A program made the position numbers and the translations under genes. This document shows, piece by piece, positions 22,801 through 36,587 of a stretch of 64,000 bases of DNA. A model generated the notes under the pieces. It searched no databases and had not been told where the DNA came from. It worked only from the letters and a program-made list of their open reading frames with translations. The stretch is from Rhytidiadelphus loreus (Eukaryota > Streptophyta > Bryopsida > Hypnales > Hylocomiaceae). Where the stretch lies: the NCBI GenBank assembly GCA_947034895.1, contig OX344762.1, positions 46,789,087 through 46,853,086 of the forward strand, given 5' to 3'. Within the stretch, counting starts at the first letter, position 1. Each line of letters begins with the position of its first letter.

Positions 22801-25240
22801 AACTCACTCAAGAAGCCGGACACTTTGAAATGCGGTCTTCGGAAATGGTCCACAAAAACCCGCCATTTTCACGAAATTAAAGTAGAATCTGATGCTCGTG
22901 TGCTTGCCCATGTATTCTGGAAATGACCATTACTGCTGACATCAATCTTTGCAAATTCCAATTGGAATGATTTCCCAAACAGAGCTCAAGATTTCTGGCA
23001 AGGATACAAACTGTACTGCTTTGCCCATTATTCTCACTGTGATACATCCAAGGGGCTGTTCCAAGACAACAAGATGGGTGAATGCTATATGGACCATGTT
23101 GGGCTTCGTGCATTTGTATGCTGCATTCAATTCAAATCATTTATTTTTTAAATGGCGCGCTCGTGAATACCACTTCGGACAACATTGATGGCTTCCTTTC
23201 TGTAGGTCAAGTTATGTGTGCGTTGCAAAACACAATGGAAGTGGCATGGGGTGCACTATTTGATGCAGCGATTCGGGATGTGTGGGTCATGATGGAGGAG
23301 TATGTCCACATCCGCCATGGCAAGGACTGCAAGAACCTCAGGTGACCACTCCATGTCAATCATGTCAGACCCCATTTGGAGCAACAAGTAGTACAGTGGG
23401 TTTGTACCATGCAATCATGTTCTTCACTCCAGAATTTCTTTCGTCCTAATCATGCTCAAGTGGGGGCTGCGGCGTGACATACAGAGCTCTCATGGAAGAA
23501 TTCGACGATGCCAACAAGCTATCAACCTCCGAGAATGGTTCCTTATTACTACAACTCATTCAGGTTAGTAGTAAACGCTCGTCCCTACCTACGAATAGCA
23601 TCTACTAGGAGATAGACAAAGATTAATATGTCCAATGCTACCTTGTCATCGAAGGGACTCCACTCTCAAATCCATATCAAACTTCGGAAGGGACACAACA
23701 ATCTTCACCCACTTGGGAAGAAGTCATCCATGATATGCAATGATGTCAGTTAAGTTGGTAAACGAATGTTCTAAATTCATCGAGGTTCAATTGCCAAGTA
23801 CCTGATACCAATATTGACTCATTGGAATACGTGTTTCCACCACTACTCTCTCAGGATGATGAGCACGGAACCGAACATCTCCACAGAGAGTCGCAAGCCG
23901 TTCATGTCGACCTAGATATTTTTGAGCAAGTGCGGGCTCGGCTGAATCAAGCACAAGTGAATCTGGCAAACCTCTCGCCTCAACCTCGCGGGGCTCGACG
24001 TCGCAACCGCTGATCGCACTTTTTTGCGGGCTCACTGTATCTATGAGGAATCAGCTCTTGCTGAGTAGCATTGCATGGGGAACAGGTTTTATAGAAAAAA
24101 GACATTGCCCTTGTTATATTGCTTCATATTCCGTTCGTAGTCTCTTGTTTTCCTAGAACGAAAGATGTATGCTGTGAATTCCTACTCATGGCAATCATCT
24201 ATACTGCTTGGTTTTTCACTTTTGGCTTCCAATCCAGATCCTTCCAATGTCAGTTATTTTGGGACTTTATGAATATAAGATTTGTTATGGTGGTCTATAT
24301 TTGCATCCGGGGTTTCAACTACCTAGGGGGGGTGGCTCTCATATTTCAATACTTAGAATGGGTTGCCTCCGAATGATCCAAAAAAACAAGCCTCTAACTA
24401 CACACAGTCATTCATTCAACAACGTTGAATCCTGAGTTTCTTTAAGCTTTAGAATTTTCAAATAATTCTACCTTTTCTTCAGCAATAGTATTGGACTTAC
24501 AGATGGTGTGTTTCAACAAGCCTCTCAATGAATTGGTCTAATTATATACGAATACAAAGAAATGGCAACTTCAACAAATGTGAGCATATTAGCACCGATC
24601 TTCTCAAGCCATAGTTGGGCGGGCCGCAAATGCTCTACATCTATATTTTCCACTTATTAGGATATCTCATAGAATAAATGTCTACTTTTTCATTGGAAAT
24701 TCAACACATTTTATGTTGTATATTTCATATAATTATGCTTCTTTGCTATATTTCGTTTCCATGGAATTCATCATAGAGTGAAGCTCTCAATCATTTTGTA
24801 GTATTGGAACAGTCATGATTACATCGAATTTGTAAATAATCCAAGTTAGATAATGCTGGAGTTCACTTGCAACTCCGGGAAAACTTCAACTTCAGAAGTC
24901 TGAAATATAACACTCAGTTTCTCAAGTTGTGAGTGAGCTTTAGAGAAGGTACAGTAAGCTCTGAACTTCACGCACAAAGGTGAGCAAGAAACTTGCATTT
25001 AAAAAGCATCGGATGAGACATCTTGCTATGAGATACATGATCAAGTTCATATGTGTGAGAATCATTTAAAAAGCCATGATTTTTTAAATGACAATTGAGT
25101 TTGATCATTGAGTGATTGACCTTAGGTGTACCTATTTTTTTTTTTTTTTGGGTAGTATATATGCTATTCGAAATGTCATGGTTATGAATCAATTGTTTCA
25201 TTTTCACATAATTAGAAGCAAAATGAACAAGATTTGTGAT

Positions 25241-25971
25241 ATAGGGTGATTGCAAGAAACACTTCACGTTTTTTTGGTCCCCTGGACCTTAGATAGCTGG
25301 TTTTTTGCTCATAACTTTTGCATCGTGTGTCCATCTTCTATGAAACTTGAAATGAAGGTACATGTGGTAGTTTCAGATGTTGAGTACTTTTTAAGGCTTT
25401 TTTTATAGTTATTCTACTATTTTTAAATTGCCCCCGATTGGATGTCTACCGTTGCCATTTTGAAGGGTTTTAGCACTATTTTCCACCCAAAAATACGAAT
25501 TTGAAGCTCAAAATTGGTATACTAGAACTTCTACTAAAGTTACACAACCTTACCAAAGATTTTCTAAAAATAGATAATTTTCCATCTGCCACATGTGCTC
25601 AAAGTGCACTACCTTTGCGCAAGTGTAGAGAACACAATTTTATTTTTCCAATAGTGAAAATTGGTGAAAAGGAGTATCTATAAGTTAGAAAAAATAGATT
25701 TTTTTTTGAATTTTTTGAATTTTTTTAATGTTTCTTAAGAATTAAATTTCAAACTGTCTATTTTCTTGCATTTTTCAACCCTCTTTGACCGTGCATAACT
25801 CTTAGAGAAAAAAAAATTTAGGTCTGAATTTTTGCATATACCATTTTTTTAATGCTGTACACATTATCCATATTTTATTTTATTTAAAAAAATTTATTCC
25901 AAAATCCACAAGCAGGAGTGAAATGGCCGTTTTGAACGCAAACCGACAGGTGTTTCTTGCAACTACCCTAT
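25241..25971. mobile_element. 731-bp non-autonomous element with 24-bp terminal inverted repeats
   Basis: The left end ATAGGGTGATTGCAAGAAAC and the inverse of the right end ATAGGGTAGTTGCAAGAAAC match over 24 bases with three mismatches. The interior is AT-rich and non-coding. The target duplication is ambiguous, so the superfamily is not assigned. Confidence 0.55.
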
Positions 25972-28900
25972 AATTCTTATACGTCAATAATATTTAGGGG
26001 TTCTTTATGTTAAAAAGGACGTATTTTGTGTACCATTTTCAAAGTACCTAGTTCGAACCACAAAAGTGACATCTAGGACAGGTATAGATTTCAACAATCT
26101 TGAATTTATATAGATTTCAGAAATCTAGGATCTCTATAGATTTCAAGCGGTGTATTTTGAACTACAGAAGTGCCATCTATGACTCATGTAGATTTCAGAC
26201 ATTTAAAAATGATGAAGTTCTAAGAAATCTAGGTGCGAATCTAGGACATTTGAACATTTTAGACTACCCGGTCGAAATTGAAAAAATTGCCAAAGTCAGC
26301 GGTGCTAGTTTGTGAGCCTGCGAGCATGATGAGATTTCAAGCGGTGAGCAAGATTCTGCGAGCGTTAAGTTCAAAAATTTAAAGAAGTACTAAAAAATTA
26401 AGAATATTGCTAAAAATAAAAATCCATCTGAAATTTTTGATCAAAATCTTCTATTTTTAGTGGATTATCGTATCTATTACTATAGACCTATTGCTGTGAA
26501 CCTATTACCGTGGTTTTGTAGAATTCAAATGAAAATCAAAATTTCCAATGTTTCTTAAAATATTAGAAGTAGAAATTATAACAATCATGAACTCAATTGA
26601 TGTGAAAGATGAATGGAGATGGAAATAAGTTCATATAGAATAATGATTGATTACGATCTTATAGCAACAAGGGTCCTCTTAGGATTGAATGGTTGATGGG
26701 AGGGTACTAATAATTTTCTCTTAATGCATTGTTGTTAGACTTGTTTCGATTTTAGAAAAAAAACATGGTTGATAATAATTATTTTTATATCTAATGATCT
26801 TTATCACATTGAATTTTATTTTCGTTGAACATTGTCTTATAGCATCATGGATCTTCTCCAAGTCAATGAAAGGGTATCAATACTTCCGTCTTGATTTGTA
26901 AGTCTGTAGACTTGTTGAGATTTTCGAAACAAAAATTTGTTCATAACAAATAATTCATTATATGTAGAAATAGCTTAGGTGAAGCAAATTTCATTTTTGT
27001 TGGTCACTATTTTGTAGTAGCATGGATCTTCTTAGGGCTGATGGAAGGTATCTGTACGTTTGTCTTAATGAGCGTATAACTGAGCTTGTTCAAAATTTGA
27101 AAGAAAATTTTTGGTTTATTGTCGTATGTGCTATTTAAAATATCATGGTTATAAATCAATTGTTTAGCGTTCACATAAAAGCACAATATTCAAAATTCCT
27201 AGGTGTCAATAATATTTGAGCTACTAACAATGTCATGAACCCCTATAAGGTCTTAGTTAGTATAGATCCATTTTTCAAATCGTCAAGGTGTGATATAAAT
27301 TGCAATTTTTTCTTTTCTATGATGGAATCTCATTGTGTGTAGAATTTGTTAATGTAAGAGTCTAAGTCTGTGACGATTTGAAATTATTGTTCCATCTTCA
27401 AAAGATAGACTAAGTGAAGAAATTAATATCAAATATCAAATATGATTCAAATGTCTACTTCAGCCTACATTTCATTCTTGAAATAGGATTATATATCAAA
27501 TAGGGTATTGGAAAATCTCTTGATTTAAAAAAAATAGGAGATATGAATGCAATGGTGAATAAAATCGAAGAAGAGAAGAAATTAATTTGTGCATCATGGT
27601 ACATTAATAGAATTGTGTAAGTTTCAATTTTCATAAATGAAAGAACAGTGACAAGTTTAGAGAGCAAGCCATGTTGCATTCTTTGATATCCCAAATAGAC
27701 TCACATAATTGTTGTGAAGTGTAGGAGGAACAACAACTTGGCCAGGTACAATTTCGGACACAGTTTCAGATGTTGGAAATTGAGAAGAGTTGGTACATTG
27801 ATCTAAGTTAAAATACCTCCACTTCTAGAATAGCAACAATGAAACACAATAATTCAAACAAACAAATCAAGATAACAAAATCCCAAATTTAATAAACCAT
27901 CCTAGTAAGTTCGTTATATTTCTAAGTACCCAGTATTGTGTTTTCAAATTATATATCAAGTATTTTTGGATTTAGTTCACAAGAAATATGATAGTTGCAA
28001 AATTCTAAATTCTTTTTTTTTCGTTTTAGAATAGTGTGTTATGAGTGGAAAAATATGTAACTATTTATGAACAGGATTGAGTACCAATTCTTCACGGTCG
28101 CATTTTGTGTTCTTTTTATCGCAGACGCTGAAGTGATTATAACGTGGTTGCTTGACCATTAAATGGGATTATACAATACATGGAGGAAATGAAGCTCTAA
28201 CCCTGCTAGCGCCAAGCATTAGTTGGCGGATGGACAAGTCAGTGGTGTAATATATGCTTTCATTGACCAAATCCCCCAACCTGTTGCTTTATCGAGGTAA
28301 GTACCCAAACACTCAAAGTTTGGGATTTTCTTTTTACATAAAAGCTAGTTATGTACATCCAATTGTACCGAAAGATGACCAAATGAATTTGATTCTCCGA
28401 AGGATCCCTAGAAGTGCCATATCATTTGAATATTGCGAATAATTGAATAAGTACTTTAGAAATCAAAGTGACCACGTTTTGGTCACTAAGGAAGTTAACC
28501 CTTTAGTGACCGTGGTTGATTTGAGGGGCGGGCCTAGTTTTTCTAGAAAATGAATTTTGTGTCCATTGCAAAGATGCAGTCTTATATCAAACCGTACAAG
28601 GTGTTTCCATAAGGGAGATTCTTCAACCTAACAAAATATGAAACTCATCCAACGGTACAAATTGCTATAAATGAGATAGGAGGTTTACAAATCAACCAAT
28701 TCAAGGCTAAAATTGAAATTTGGGAAGTGAAACATTTTTAAATATTTTGTAGTAAATTTCCCTCAACAGACAAGTAGAATAGACATCTAACCGAAGTCAC
28801 TTCCTATTTTTTCAAGCTTTGTAAAATTAGTTACAAATTATTGAAGTTCACAAAAAATGGTCATCAAAACAAAACCCCTTCTAAAATGGGTACATTGAAA

Positions 28901-29537
28901 TGTACCTCTAAATCATGTTTGCTTCTAGAGCCTTGTTGGAGTTTGAGTTGCTTTCCTTAATTCTCAAAAATCAATGCCTTAAATGACCCTTTACAATTTA
29001 TGCTACATAAATACCGATGCATAAGTTTATTGTGGACATTTATGAGGTTACAAAGCAACCCTTATGCCTTTTGTATTTTTTGTATTTTGGTTGAAGATTT
29101 CCTGTGTGAGTTGGTAAATACCTCGATCTTCTGAAGTACATTTTAAATGATTGATTAAGAATAAGTAGAACTCCTAATCCTCTCCAATTAAGCAAATTCT
29201 TCCCCCTTCCATAACTAAGCATAATATACATGTTGTAATCGTTGATTTAATTTGTAGGCAGTGCACGAGTGCATGATCGTTGTGAGATTTGAATAAGAGT
29301 TAATGTACATATGGCCTATTTTGAGTATGTTGCCAGTCCCTTTCATGTTTGTCCATCAGTGCCAAGTGCAAATGATCCAAATATTTTGGAATTTCATTTT
29401 AGCATTCGAAATCCAATTTTGGAAATGATTGATTATGATTTTGATGTTCCTAATTTTTTTCCATGCCCATCCCAAATCTTTATTTTCTAGGATTGAGGAT
29501 TCATAGAAACGTGCCTCAAATATCCTAGAGCTTGTTC

Positions 29538-29690
29538 AACCCTAAACCCTATCCAAGAATTTAGGAAACCCTTTAACCCTAAACCCTTTAACCCTAAACC
29601 CTTTAACCCTAAACCCTTTAACCCTAAACCCTTTAACCCTAAACCCTTTAATCCTAAACCCTAAACCCTATCCAAGAATTTAGGAAAAAG
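29538..29690. repeat. Interstitial telomere-like repeats
   Basis: The 15-base unit CCCTTTAACCCTAAA is repeated about six times between two copies of a flanking segment (CCTAAACCCTATCCAAGAAT, at about 29540 and 29663). CCCTAAA is the plant telomere unit; here it alternates with CCCTTTAA, so it is a derived, not a fresh, telomere array. Confidence 0.85.
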
Positions 29691-31250
29691 GGCTTTTGGG
29701 TGAATTGATTGAAAAAACTAGGGTTGATTTAAGGTCGACAATGTGTGTTCTAAGAGCACCCCTCTTCTTCAAACCACCCCTATTTTTAAGTGCAAAATAG
29801 AGATGGAGTGATTCTTCAACGAAGCACTGAGCTTTATCAATTGAATTCATCGCCTGGAGGAAAAATTATTTTTGTATTGCAAGAGTGAATCATTGTCTTA
29901 GATTTCCTCACATTTCTGTACAAGTTGCAAGTGGACGTATTTTGGGAGACCTATGTCTACGAGTACGTGCTTATATCTTCTATCTTTGCTAATTTATAAG
30001 TAATTCGAAAATGCTTAGAAAAATACGAAACTACTTGTGTTAGGTTGCACATGTATTTTTCTTTTTGTGAACAACTCCATTTTTTATTTCTTTCCACGGA
30101 TGCGTATGGAAAAAGGCAGAGCTGCCCTTCACTGGTCCCTTTTAAGCTTGCTTTTAAGTCTCATTCTTTTAACCCTAAACTGATGCTTAATCATGATTTC
30201 TTTGGGGCAGCTTTGTGTGGTGTGCGCAGGTTCGTGGGAGGCTCGGGTGTGCTTCGTGAGGCGCGTGCAGGTTCGGAGGAGCTCCGTACCAACTTGGCGG
30301 CTCGATGCAGGTTCGGGTTAGGTTCGGTTATCGGGAGGTTCGGTTGGTCGTCTTCTCCGTGGGCCAGGGTTTCGCTGCACTCTTTCCTGTTTTTCGTGTT
30401 CCTTGCTTTTGCTCCGCTTTTCGTCAATTGTTGTCGCTGTTACTCCTTTTCATGTGCGTTTTTGTTGTTGTTGTTTAGCGTTTTTATTGTTCCTCCTTCC
30501 TCCATCTTCCTCACTCGTCATTTGCGACGTTGGTTTTGTATGCCGCGAAGGAGTTTGATTTCACTGATCGGCGTTGCGTTCGGCTTTCTGGAGTGGTGTT
30601 TTCGTGCTGCAGCGTTGTTTTCCCGCTAGAGCGTTGTCTTTCTGTTGGAGCTGCGTAGGTATGCTTCTGAACTCTTTTCGCTTGTTTCTCTCATGGTTGT
30701 GCGTGGCTGATCTTCTTGTGACTGGTAACGTAGAAGTAGACCCAATCGTTCCAGAATTTCTTGTACTGTTTTCATTGAAGTATAGTATTCTATCACGTAA
30801 CATGGTAGGCATTGTATGGGTTTGTGCTCTAGTGATTGCAGTCTTTGTACTGTAGTGATTGCATTTGTGCTCTAGTGATTGCAGTGTTTGTGTTTTCGTG
30901 ATTGCATTCATATGTTTGTTCGTTCCATTGCCGAATTGTTAAGATTGAATCTGCTGTCATTGGCGTCATCGAGGCACTGAGAATTTGCTTTCATTGGATT
31001 TCAGTATAATTGGCGTCATCGAATTGCTGAGAATCTGGTATCATTGGCGATCACTGGCATTTGAACATTGTCGTGTTGCTGCTTTAATTGGAGTCACGAC
31101 ATTCAAGTTCCATCTGCCATCGTGCTTCCACAGCACTCCGAGCTGCACAATTGAGGTAAGCTGTCTGCAAAATCTATTCTCAGTCGTGAATGTTGCGGAA
31201 ATTTAGAAGAGGCACCTATAACCGCGCAGTGTATGTGGCCCCCGTCATGT

Positions 31251-31735
31251 TTCAGACCGCGCGGTCTGAAGTGTTCCGGCGTCCCTGAAATGGCCCGGAG
31301 TTGTCGACGTAGAAATTTCTGAGAACATTAGGTAAAATACTTTCAGACCGCGCGGTCTGAAGTGAATTCTTGATGCAATTTCCTCTAAATGTCGGACGAA
31401 TTCTAGACCTACCCAACTTCATATCAATCAAGTTGAAGTAGTTTCAGACCACGCGGTCTGAAGTAATGAACAGTCCCCAAAATGACCTGGACTAATTGGA
31501 GATCGACTTTGTCAAGTTAGTATATATACAGGTTCAGACCGCGCGGTCTGAAGTGATGCAAGGCTCCGAAAATGTCCTGGACAAACTGCTGATCAAATTA
31601 TGTCATGTTATTCTAGATATAGGATCAGACCGCGCGGTCAAAAGTGATAAAACGTCTACAGAATGTTAAGGACGAATTGCTGATCAAATTAGTCCATGTT
31701 GCTCTAGATACTGGTTCAGACCGCGCGGTCTGAAT
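31251..31735. repeat. 91-bp tandem repeat, each unit with one motif B
   Basis: Palindromes at 31251, 31342, 31443, 31533, 31624 and 31715 are spaced 91, 101, 90, 91 and 91 bases. Intervening DNA is clearly related in the later units (shared CTGATCAAATTA and TCATGTT words). Further copies to 32712 are irregularly spaced. The array lies upstream of the ParB-like gene of cassette 2. Confidence 0.7.
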
Positions 31736-32757
31736 TGGTCCCCCGGCCATAAAATAGATGGGAACGGTCCGTTTAGACCAAGCAGCTAGAAGATTTCCTC
31801 AGTGGTAAATGCGATCATGTCATGTTGTCAAGACTGATCCATTACCGACGCCTCTAATTATGTAGACCCATTGCCATGGGGTCTGCACTATATCAATGGG
31901 CACGTCTGAGTAATAACCGAATGTTGGTAGATTCAGACCGTGCGGTCTAAACCATACCCAAATATGCATCTCGAATAGAAGGCCTCTCCATGTTCATCTA
32001 ATCATGCACCATGAATGAGCAATACACATGGATCACTCAGCCTCCTAGAAACCTAACACTTTTCGTATTGTAGGGTCGATTCAAGAGTGATTGGATACAA
32101 AGTAAAAGGAACTAGACGCCACTATGGCTGGTAGCATTGTGCAGAGCCTCCAAAGGAGTAAATCAGATCGTGCGGTCAGATCCTCGACGGATGACGAATA
32201 AAGGACCTACGCCAATCCCTGCCCAAGATAACAGAAGTAATGGTTGTCGACCCTGCGATCAGTATCTGTTAATTCTCGCCGCATACGTGGTAGACTAAGG
32301 AATGACAGGATTAGACCGCGCGGTCCGATCTAATAGATGAAGGACTGTTCCAGGTGATGGGCGAGACGAGATTAATGTCGTTCGTAGGGTCCCTCAGCGA
32401 GGAGCATCGTCATCAGCCGAATAGAAAGGGAAGGCGTTTTAGACCGCGCGGTCACAACCTCGAGCAGCAGTCATTGTAGAAATACCGTCATGCTAGCCTA
32501 GTCTGTCTAGGCTATGAATCGTGTCCCTGGTTTAGACCGCGCGGTCAAAACCACGCCATGGACTCAACATAGCATGAAGGAGTATCATCCTATCAGAAGT
32601 ACGCTAGAATGCAATAGATCGTCAACGACCGTAGGAAATGAATCCTCAACTCGTTAGTGCATCGCATGACCACTGCATGCTGGGCGTGTAGCAATCTCCT
32701 GAGTCGTCCAATTTAGACCGCGCGGTCTGATTTGAAGTACTGCTTGTGGACAGTGGC

Positions 32758-35700
32758 ATGGAGTCATTCCTGGAGAGCAGTCTGCCGCTTGCGGGATACT
32801 TGAGGCCCATCTCGCCTGACCGAATCCACGAGTCCTGGAAGCTGCACATCGAAAAGAAATTCCCCTTGGAGTTCGTCGCGTCCAAGTCATTGTGGACGAT
32901 TGAACTGAATTTCCTGATGGGCTCCCCCATCTTCAATCTGGAGCTGGGATTCACGAAGATGGGGGATCCTCGATGGAAATCCTTCTCCACTTTGGTACTC
33001 GTGAATGTCCATGTGATGAGGGAGGCCATTCTCGTCGACGTGGTGAATGCTAGTAATAATGCATTCGGAGTCATCGCCATCCGTGTAGAAAATGAGATGA
33101 CCTTCTGTAGCAAACGCCTCATGAAGAATTACGCGTCCGTCCCTCGTGCATATCAACTCTTGATGGCCGAAACCCAATCGCACTACGAAGCCGTCTCTAG
33201 TGACTTCCACGAGACCGGAAAGGTAGCCAACTCGTACGTCGCCAAAGCGTTTGCCATTCACAACAAATCACTGAGTGTGTCGCCCTTGAACGTCTGCCAG
33301 GGTGAAGGAAGTCGACCAATGGCTTCGCCAGAGGGGTCCGCCAAGAATGTCGCCAAGGCGTCGGGAGCGGGAACGCGCAGTCAGCCCCTCCCTGTGTCGG
33401 CCCTTGCTGGAGCGTCCGAGCGTACCGATTCACTCCCACCGGCGCGTGGACCCATCCAACGACCGCCACAGGCGACTCAGTCGGCGGCCCGAGCCACCAT
33501 AGCGCCGACTTCTCGGTCTAAACAGAAGGCTGTGAAACGGAAGTCAGCGGGCCCGCCCGTGGCGACGCAAGCATCCTCGGAAGAAGATGCGGGGCGCTGG
33601 GTCCGGACGAGACGCGTGGCCGAGGAATCGCATGGCACCCCCAGCTCATCGACCCACGAGGCCAACACGGAACCGGCAGAGGTGTCCGAGGAAGAGGCGC
33701 AGAAGATTGCGATTAAGAAGGTGAACGGGAAGTGGACCAAGAATCCACGAACCCTGCCCTTCGATGCCGACGTCGTCCCGGCTAGCGTGTCCGTGCCCGC
33801 GGAGTACAAGCGCAATCCGCGACGCAGCGTCGAGTTGGAAACGCGGATGCGCCTCAAGGCCGAAGCGGCGGCCAACAAGGTGTTCAAGGAACTGTCCTCG
33901 TACATGTACATATTCGGTCGGGGACAGTACTTCGAGTTGGACGTGGCCGACATGGTGAATGCCCAGGAGGAGTCGGGAATCATCGTGAGGCCCCTCGAGA
34001 ATGACGGCGTCTTGGCAGTCCTGGACAGGATGGTGAAGGTGAACTACGCCAAGCAAATCCTCACCGTCATGCCGGACACGCGCACCAGACCGACATGTTG
34101 GGCGGATTGCTGGAAGGCGCGGCCGCTGCTCATCATCAACGGGCAGCACACCTGGATGGCCGCCAAGGACATCATCTCCGGGAACACTACCGTCGACGAT
34201 GAGAAGGTCGTCGCCAAAATGCACAGGTGGACGTGCGAAATCGTGTGGTCCCAGAACAAGGACCACCTCCACGCGTTGTCCTCCAAGTGCAACGACAGAA
34301 ACGTCGCGGGCCTGTACTTGTCGTCCCTGCCGGCAACACTCATGCATGTTCGCCACCTCTGGGAAAACGCGGGCAAGCCTGCGCAACATCGGAAGAACGC
34401 GAAGGTCATCATTGAAGGGGAGGACCCGAAGGTCTATGAGGTACGTACGACTTCCCTACGCATTTCAGACCGCGCGGTCTGAATCCCAGTGATGCAATTC
34501 CGTCCCATTCCATATCGGTAGGCTCCCATTGTCCTCGTTACGCTCGTCACCTTTCTGATTCATGGTCACTTCGGACCGCGCGGTCTGATCCCGCGATATT
34601 CCGACCTCGATGCCACTTGGTGTCGTGGATTGTTCGGGGACAGTTCAGACCGCGCGGTCAGATCACGACACATACTCACCGCGCCGATGCGTGTCCAGGA
34701 TTTCAAGGAGAAGGCGCACCAAAGCTTCGAGGCGGTGGGGAGCGCCAAGCACCGAAACGGGGGGGGGAGGACCTGGGACTTCGACAAGATGGGCGACCGG
34801 AAGATCGTCATGGCCTCGAATGCGACCTGGACCAGTTGGCAAGAGGTCTTCCAGAAGCACGAGTCCGGGGCGCTGCACGACATCGACACCGGCGTCCCGT
34901 TCAACCAAATTCCTGACGGGAAGGGGGGCTCCAAGATCTACAAGTTCACAGCGATCAATCACAACCAGATGAAGAACCTTCTGGGGATGGATGACGCCGC
35001 CGTAGGCGAGCTCGCGAGCAGAATCCTGGAGACGCCGCCCAAGGTCTACCTGAAGAGGCCGACCAATTGGATGGCGGCCATTCCCTTCGCCCAGTGGTGC
35101 ACCAACAAGAAGCACAAGGCCGTGCTCATCTTCGAGATGAAGGAGAAGGCCGACGTCCTGGGCATCGACAAGGCCAAGGAGGTGATTTCCCAGGGGGAGG
35201 TCGTCCCTAAAGCCTGGCGGGAGTTCAAGGCGCTGCTGTGCATTCAGGGGCACAACATGTGGGCCGCCATGCACATTGGGCAGAAGTGGCTCAGGCACCA
35301 ATGTGGCTCGGGGAAGAAAACGATGGTTGCTCCCTCGGACGTCGTCGCCATGATCCAGCGACTGCTCACCAACAACGAACGCTACAACACCGTCAAGAGG
35401 TGTGCGCGGGCCACGGTCTGCCGATGGGATCGCGTGAGGAGGGTGTTCGATCCCTTTGTCTACGTGAAGCAGAAGCGCGAATGGGTGGAATACGTGGACG
35501 GACCCGCCAGCATTCGCTTCTGCGAGGTGGGGATTATGGATTTCCGCCTGTTCCCGGCGGTCGGGAATATGGAGATTCACTACGCGTATGAGAAAATCAT
35601 CAAACAAGTCGCGCGGGTCTCCCAAAATACCATGGCCAAGGGGGTCCACACGTGGATGCTCATCATGGGCGCCGAGAGGGTGGTGGGAGTGGAACAGGCG

Positions 35701-36581
35701 CTCGAGAAATTCTTCCCCGAGCATAACACTCGGCACATCGCGACGTACGTGTATTCCAAGGGCGAGCCGAACTATTACACCAGGGGGAAGGACAGGGTCA
35801 TGTACATTCAGCGGACCACGAAGCATTTCACGAACTCTCCACTCGTCAATGTCGGGGAACCGATTCCCCGACTCTTGGCTGCCGAGGACAAGCCTCTGGC
35901 GACGGATGACGTCAGGTACAAGACCCGAGAGCTCTGTCGCCACGATAACCCCTGGATCTTGACGAATCGCGAACTCCGGTACGAAGTGTACCTCCGCTTC
36001 ATCGACAAGTTCTGCAGGGACCAGGGAACGGTCATGCTCGTCTTTGCGGGATCCAAGCCCGTCTCCGCGTGCTCGGTAAGCTCTCCACTCCTTCCCTTTC
36101 TCGCTTCCAATGTAGAGCTCATCTGACCGTCTGAATGCGTCATTCAGAGAATTCATGCCGTGTGCCTTGTTTGGCACTGCAGATGTTGTGTCGAAGCTCC
36201 GTCTCCTTCGTGCGCCCCACCGATAAGTGCCTCCTGCGCCAGAGCGTGCACGCTCGAATCGGTACACAGATGTGGCCCAACATCTTGGTGCCGCAGCCGC
36301 ACACCCTCGACTTCATCTACGACTCCAAGTCTCAGACACGGAGGCTCCAGGACCCCGACCCCGTGGAGAGCGAGTCTTCGGATGATGAAAGAGAGGGCAA
36401 GGAGGAATCGCAAGAGGGCGCCCTCAACCTCCGCGATGGAAGCGACTCCGACTCGGAAGTGGAGAAGGAGAAGGACGAGGACGAAGATGAAGACGTCGAC
36501 CGCGCGGGAGGGCGAGACGGCGAAGGCGACGACGTTTCAGACCACGGAGATGCCTCGGTGTCCGGCGTCCACTTTGTCTAG
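32758..36581 (+). CDS. ParB-like protein with degenerate DNA-methyltransferase-like C-terminal segment (cassette 2)
   Basis: Exons 32758-34440, 34699-36075 and 36183-36581 join in phase 0 at GT/AG sites and give about 1152 residues. The ATG at 32758 is the first after an in-frame TGA. The N-terminal 180 residues align loosely with exon 2 of the 4483-8786 protein; a Ser/Pro/Lys-rich linker follows. LLIINGQHTWMAAKD (about residues 458-470) is the ParB/sulfiredoxin-like turn, again Thr for Arg. GTVMLVFAGSKPVSAC followed by SVSFVRP (about 1003-1030) resembles methylase motif I (FAGSG) with the Gly lost. The intron there lies within a codon of the intron in the cassette 1 gene, and the first intron also matches. 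The C-terminus is very acidic. It ends with TAG, after which the same frame stays open into the next ORF. DNA binding is inferred from the family only. Confidence 0.65.
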
Positions 36582-36587
36582 AGGGAG

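Larger units (their letters stand above)
22801..31250. other. AT-rich intergenic DNA
   Basis: No intact gene is seen. Two exon-like frames on the plus strand (about 23150-23345 and 23822-24013, the latter ending PQPRGARRRNR) may be remnants of one decayed mobile-element gene; no family was recognised. The rest is AT-rich with a terminal-inverted-repeat element (25241-25971) and telomere-like repeats (29538-29690). From 30190 to 30430 there are repeated GGTTCGG words, and at 30830-30910 the word TAGTGATTGCA or a variant occurs about four times. An open frame at 30045-30629 is Phe/Leu/Arg-rich and probably not a gene. Confidence 0.4.

Noticed and set aside
30045..30629. 194-codon frame upstream of cassette 2
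   Set aside because: Composition is Phe/Leu/Ser/Arg-rich with no motif, and it overlaps repeated GGTTCGG words.
31251..31735. CRISPR-like appearance of regularly spaced palindromes
   Set aside because: The spacers are themselves related repeats of about 70 bases, no cas genes are present and the DNA has introns; it is a tandem repeat.
34663..36267. 534-codon minus-strand frame opposite the second ParB-like gene
   Set aside because: The plus strand has splice sites, homology to cassette 1 and motifs; the minus frame is the antisense of GC-rich codons.
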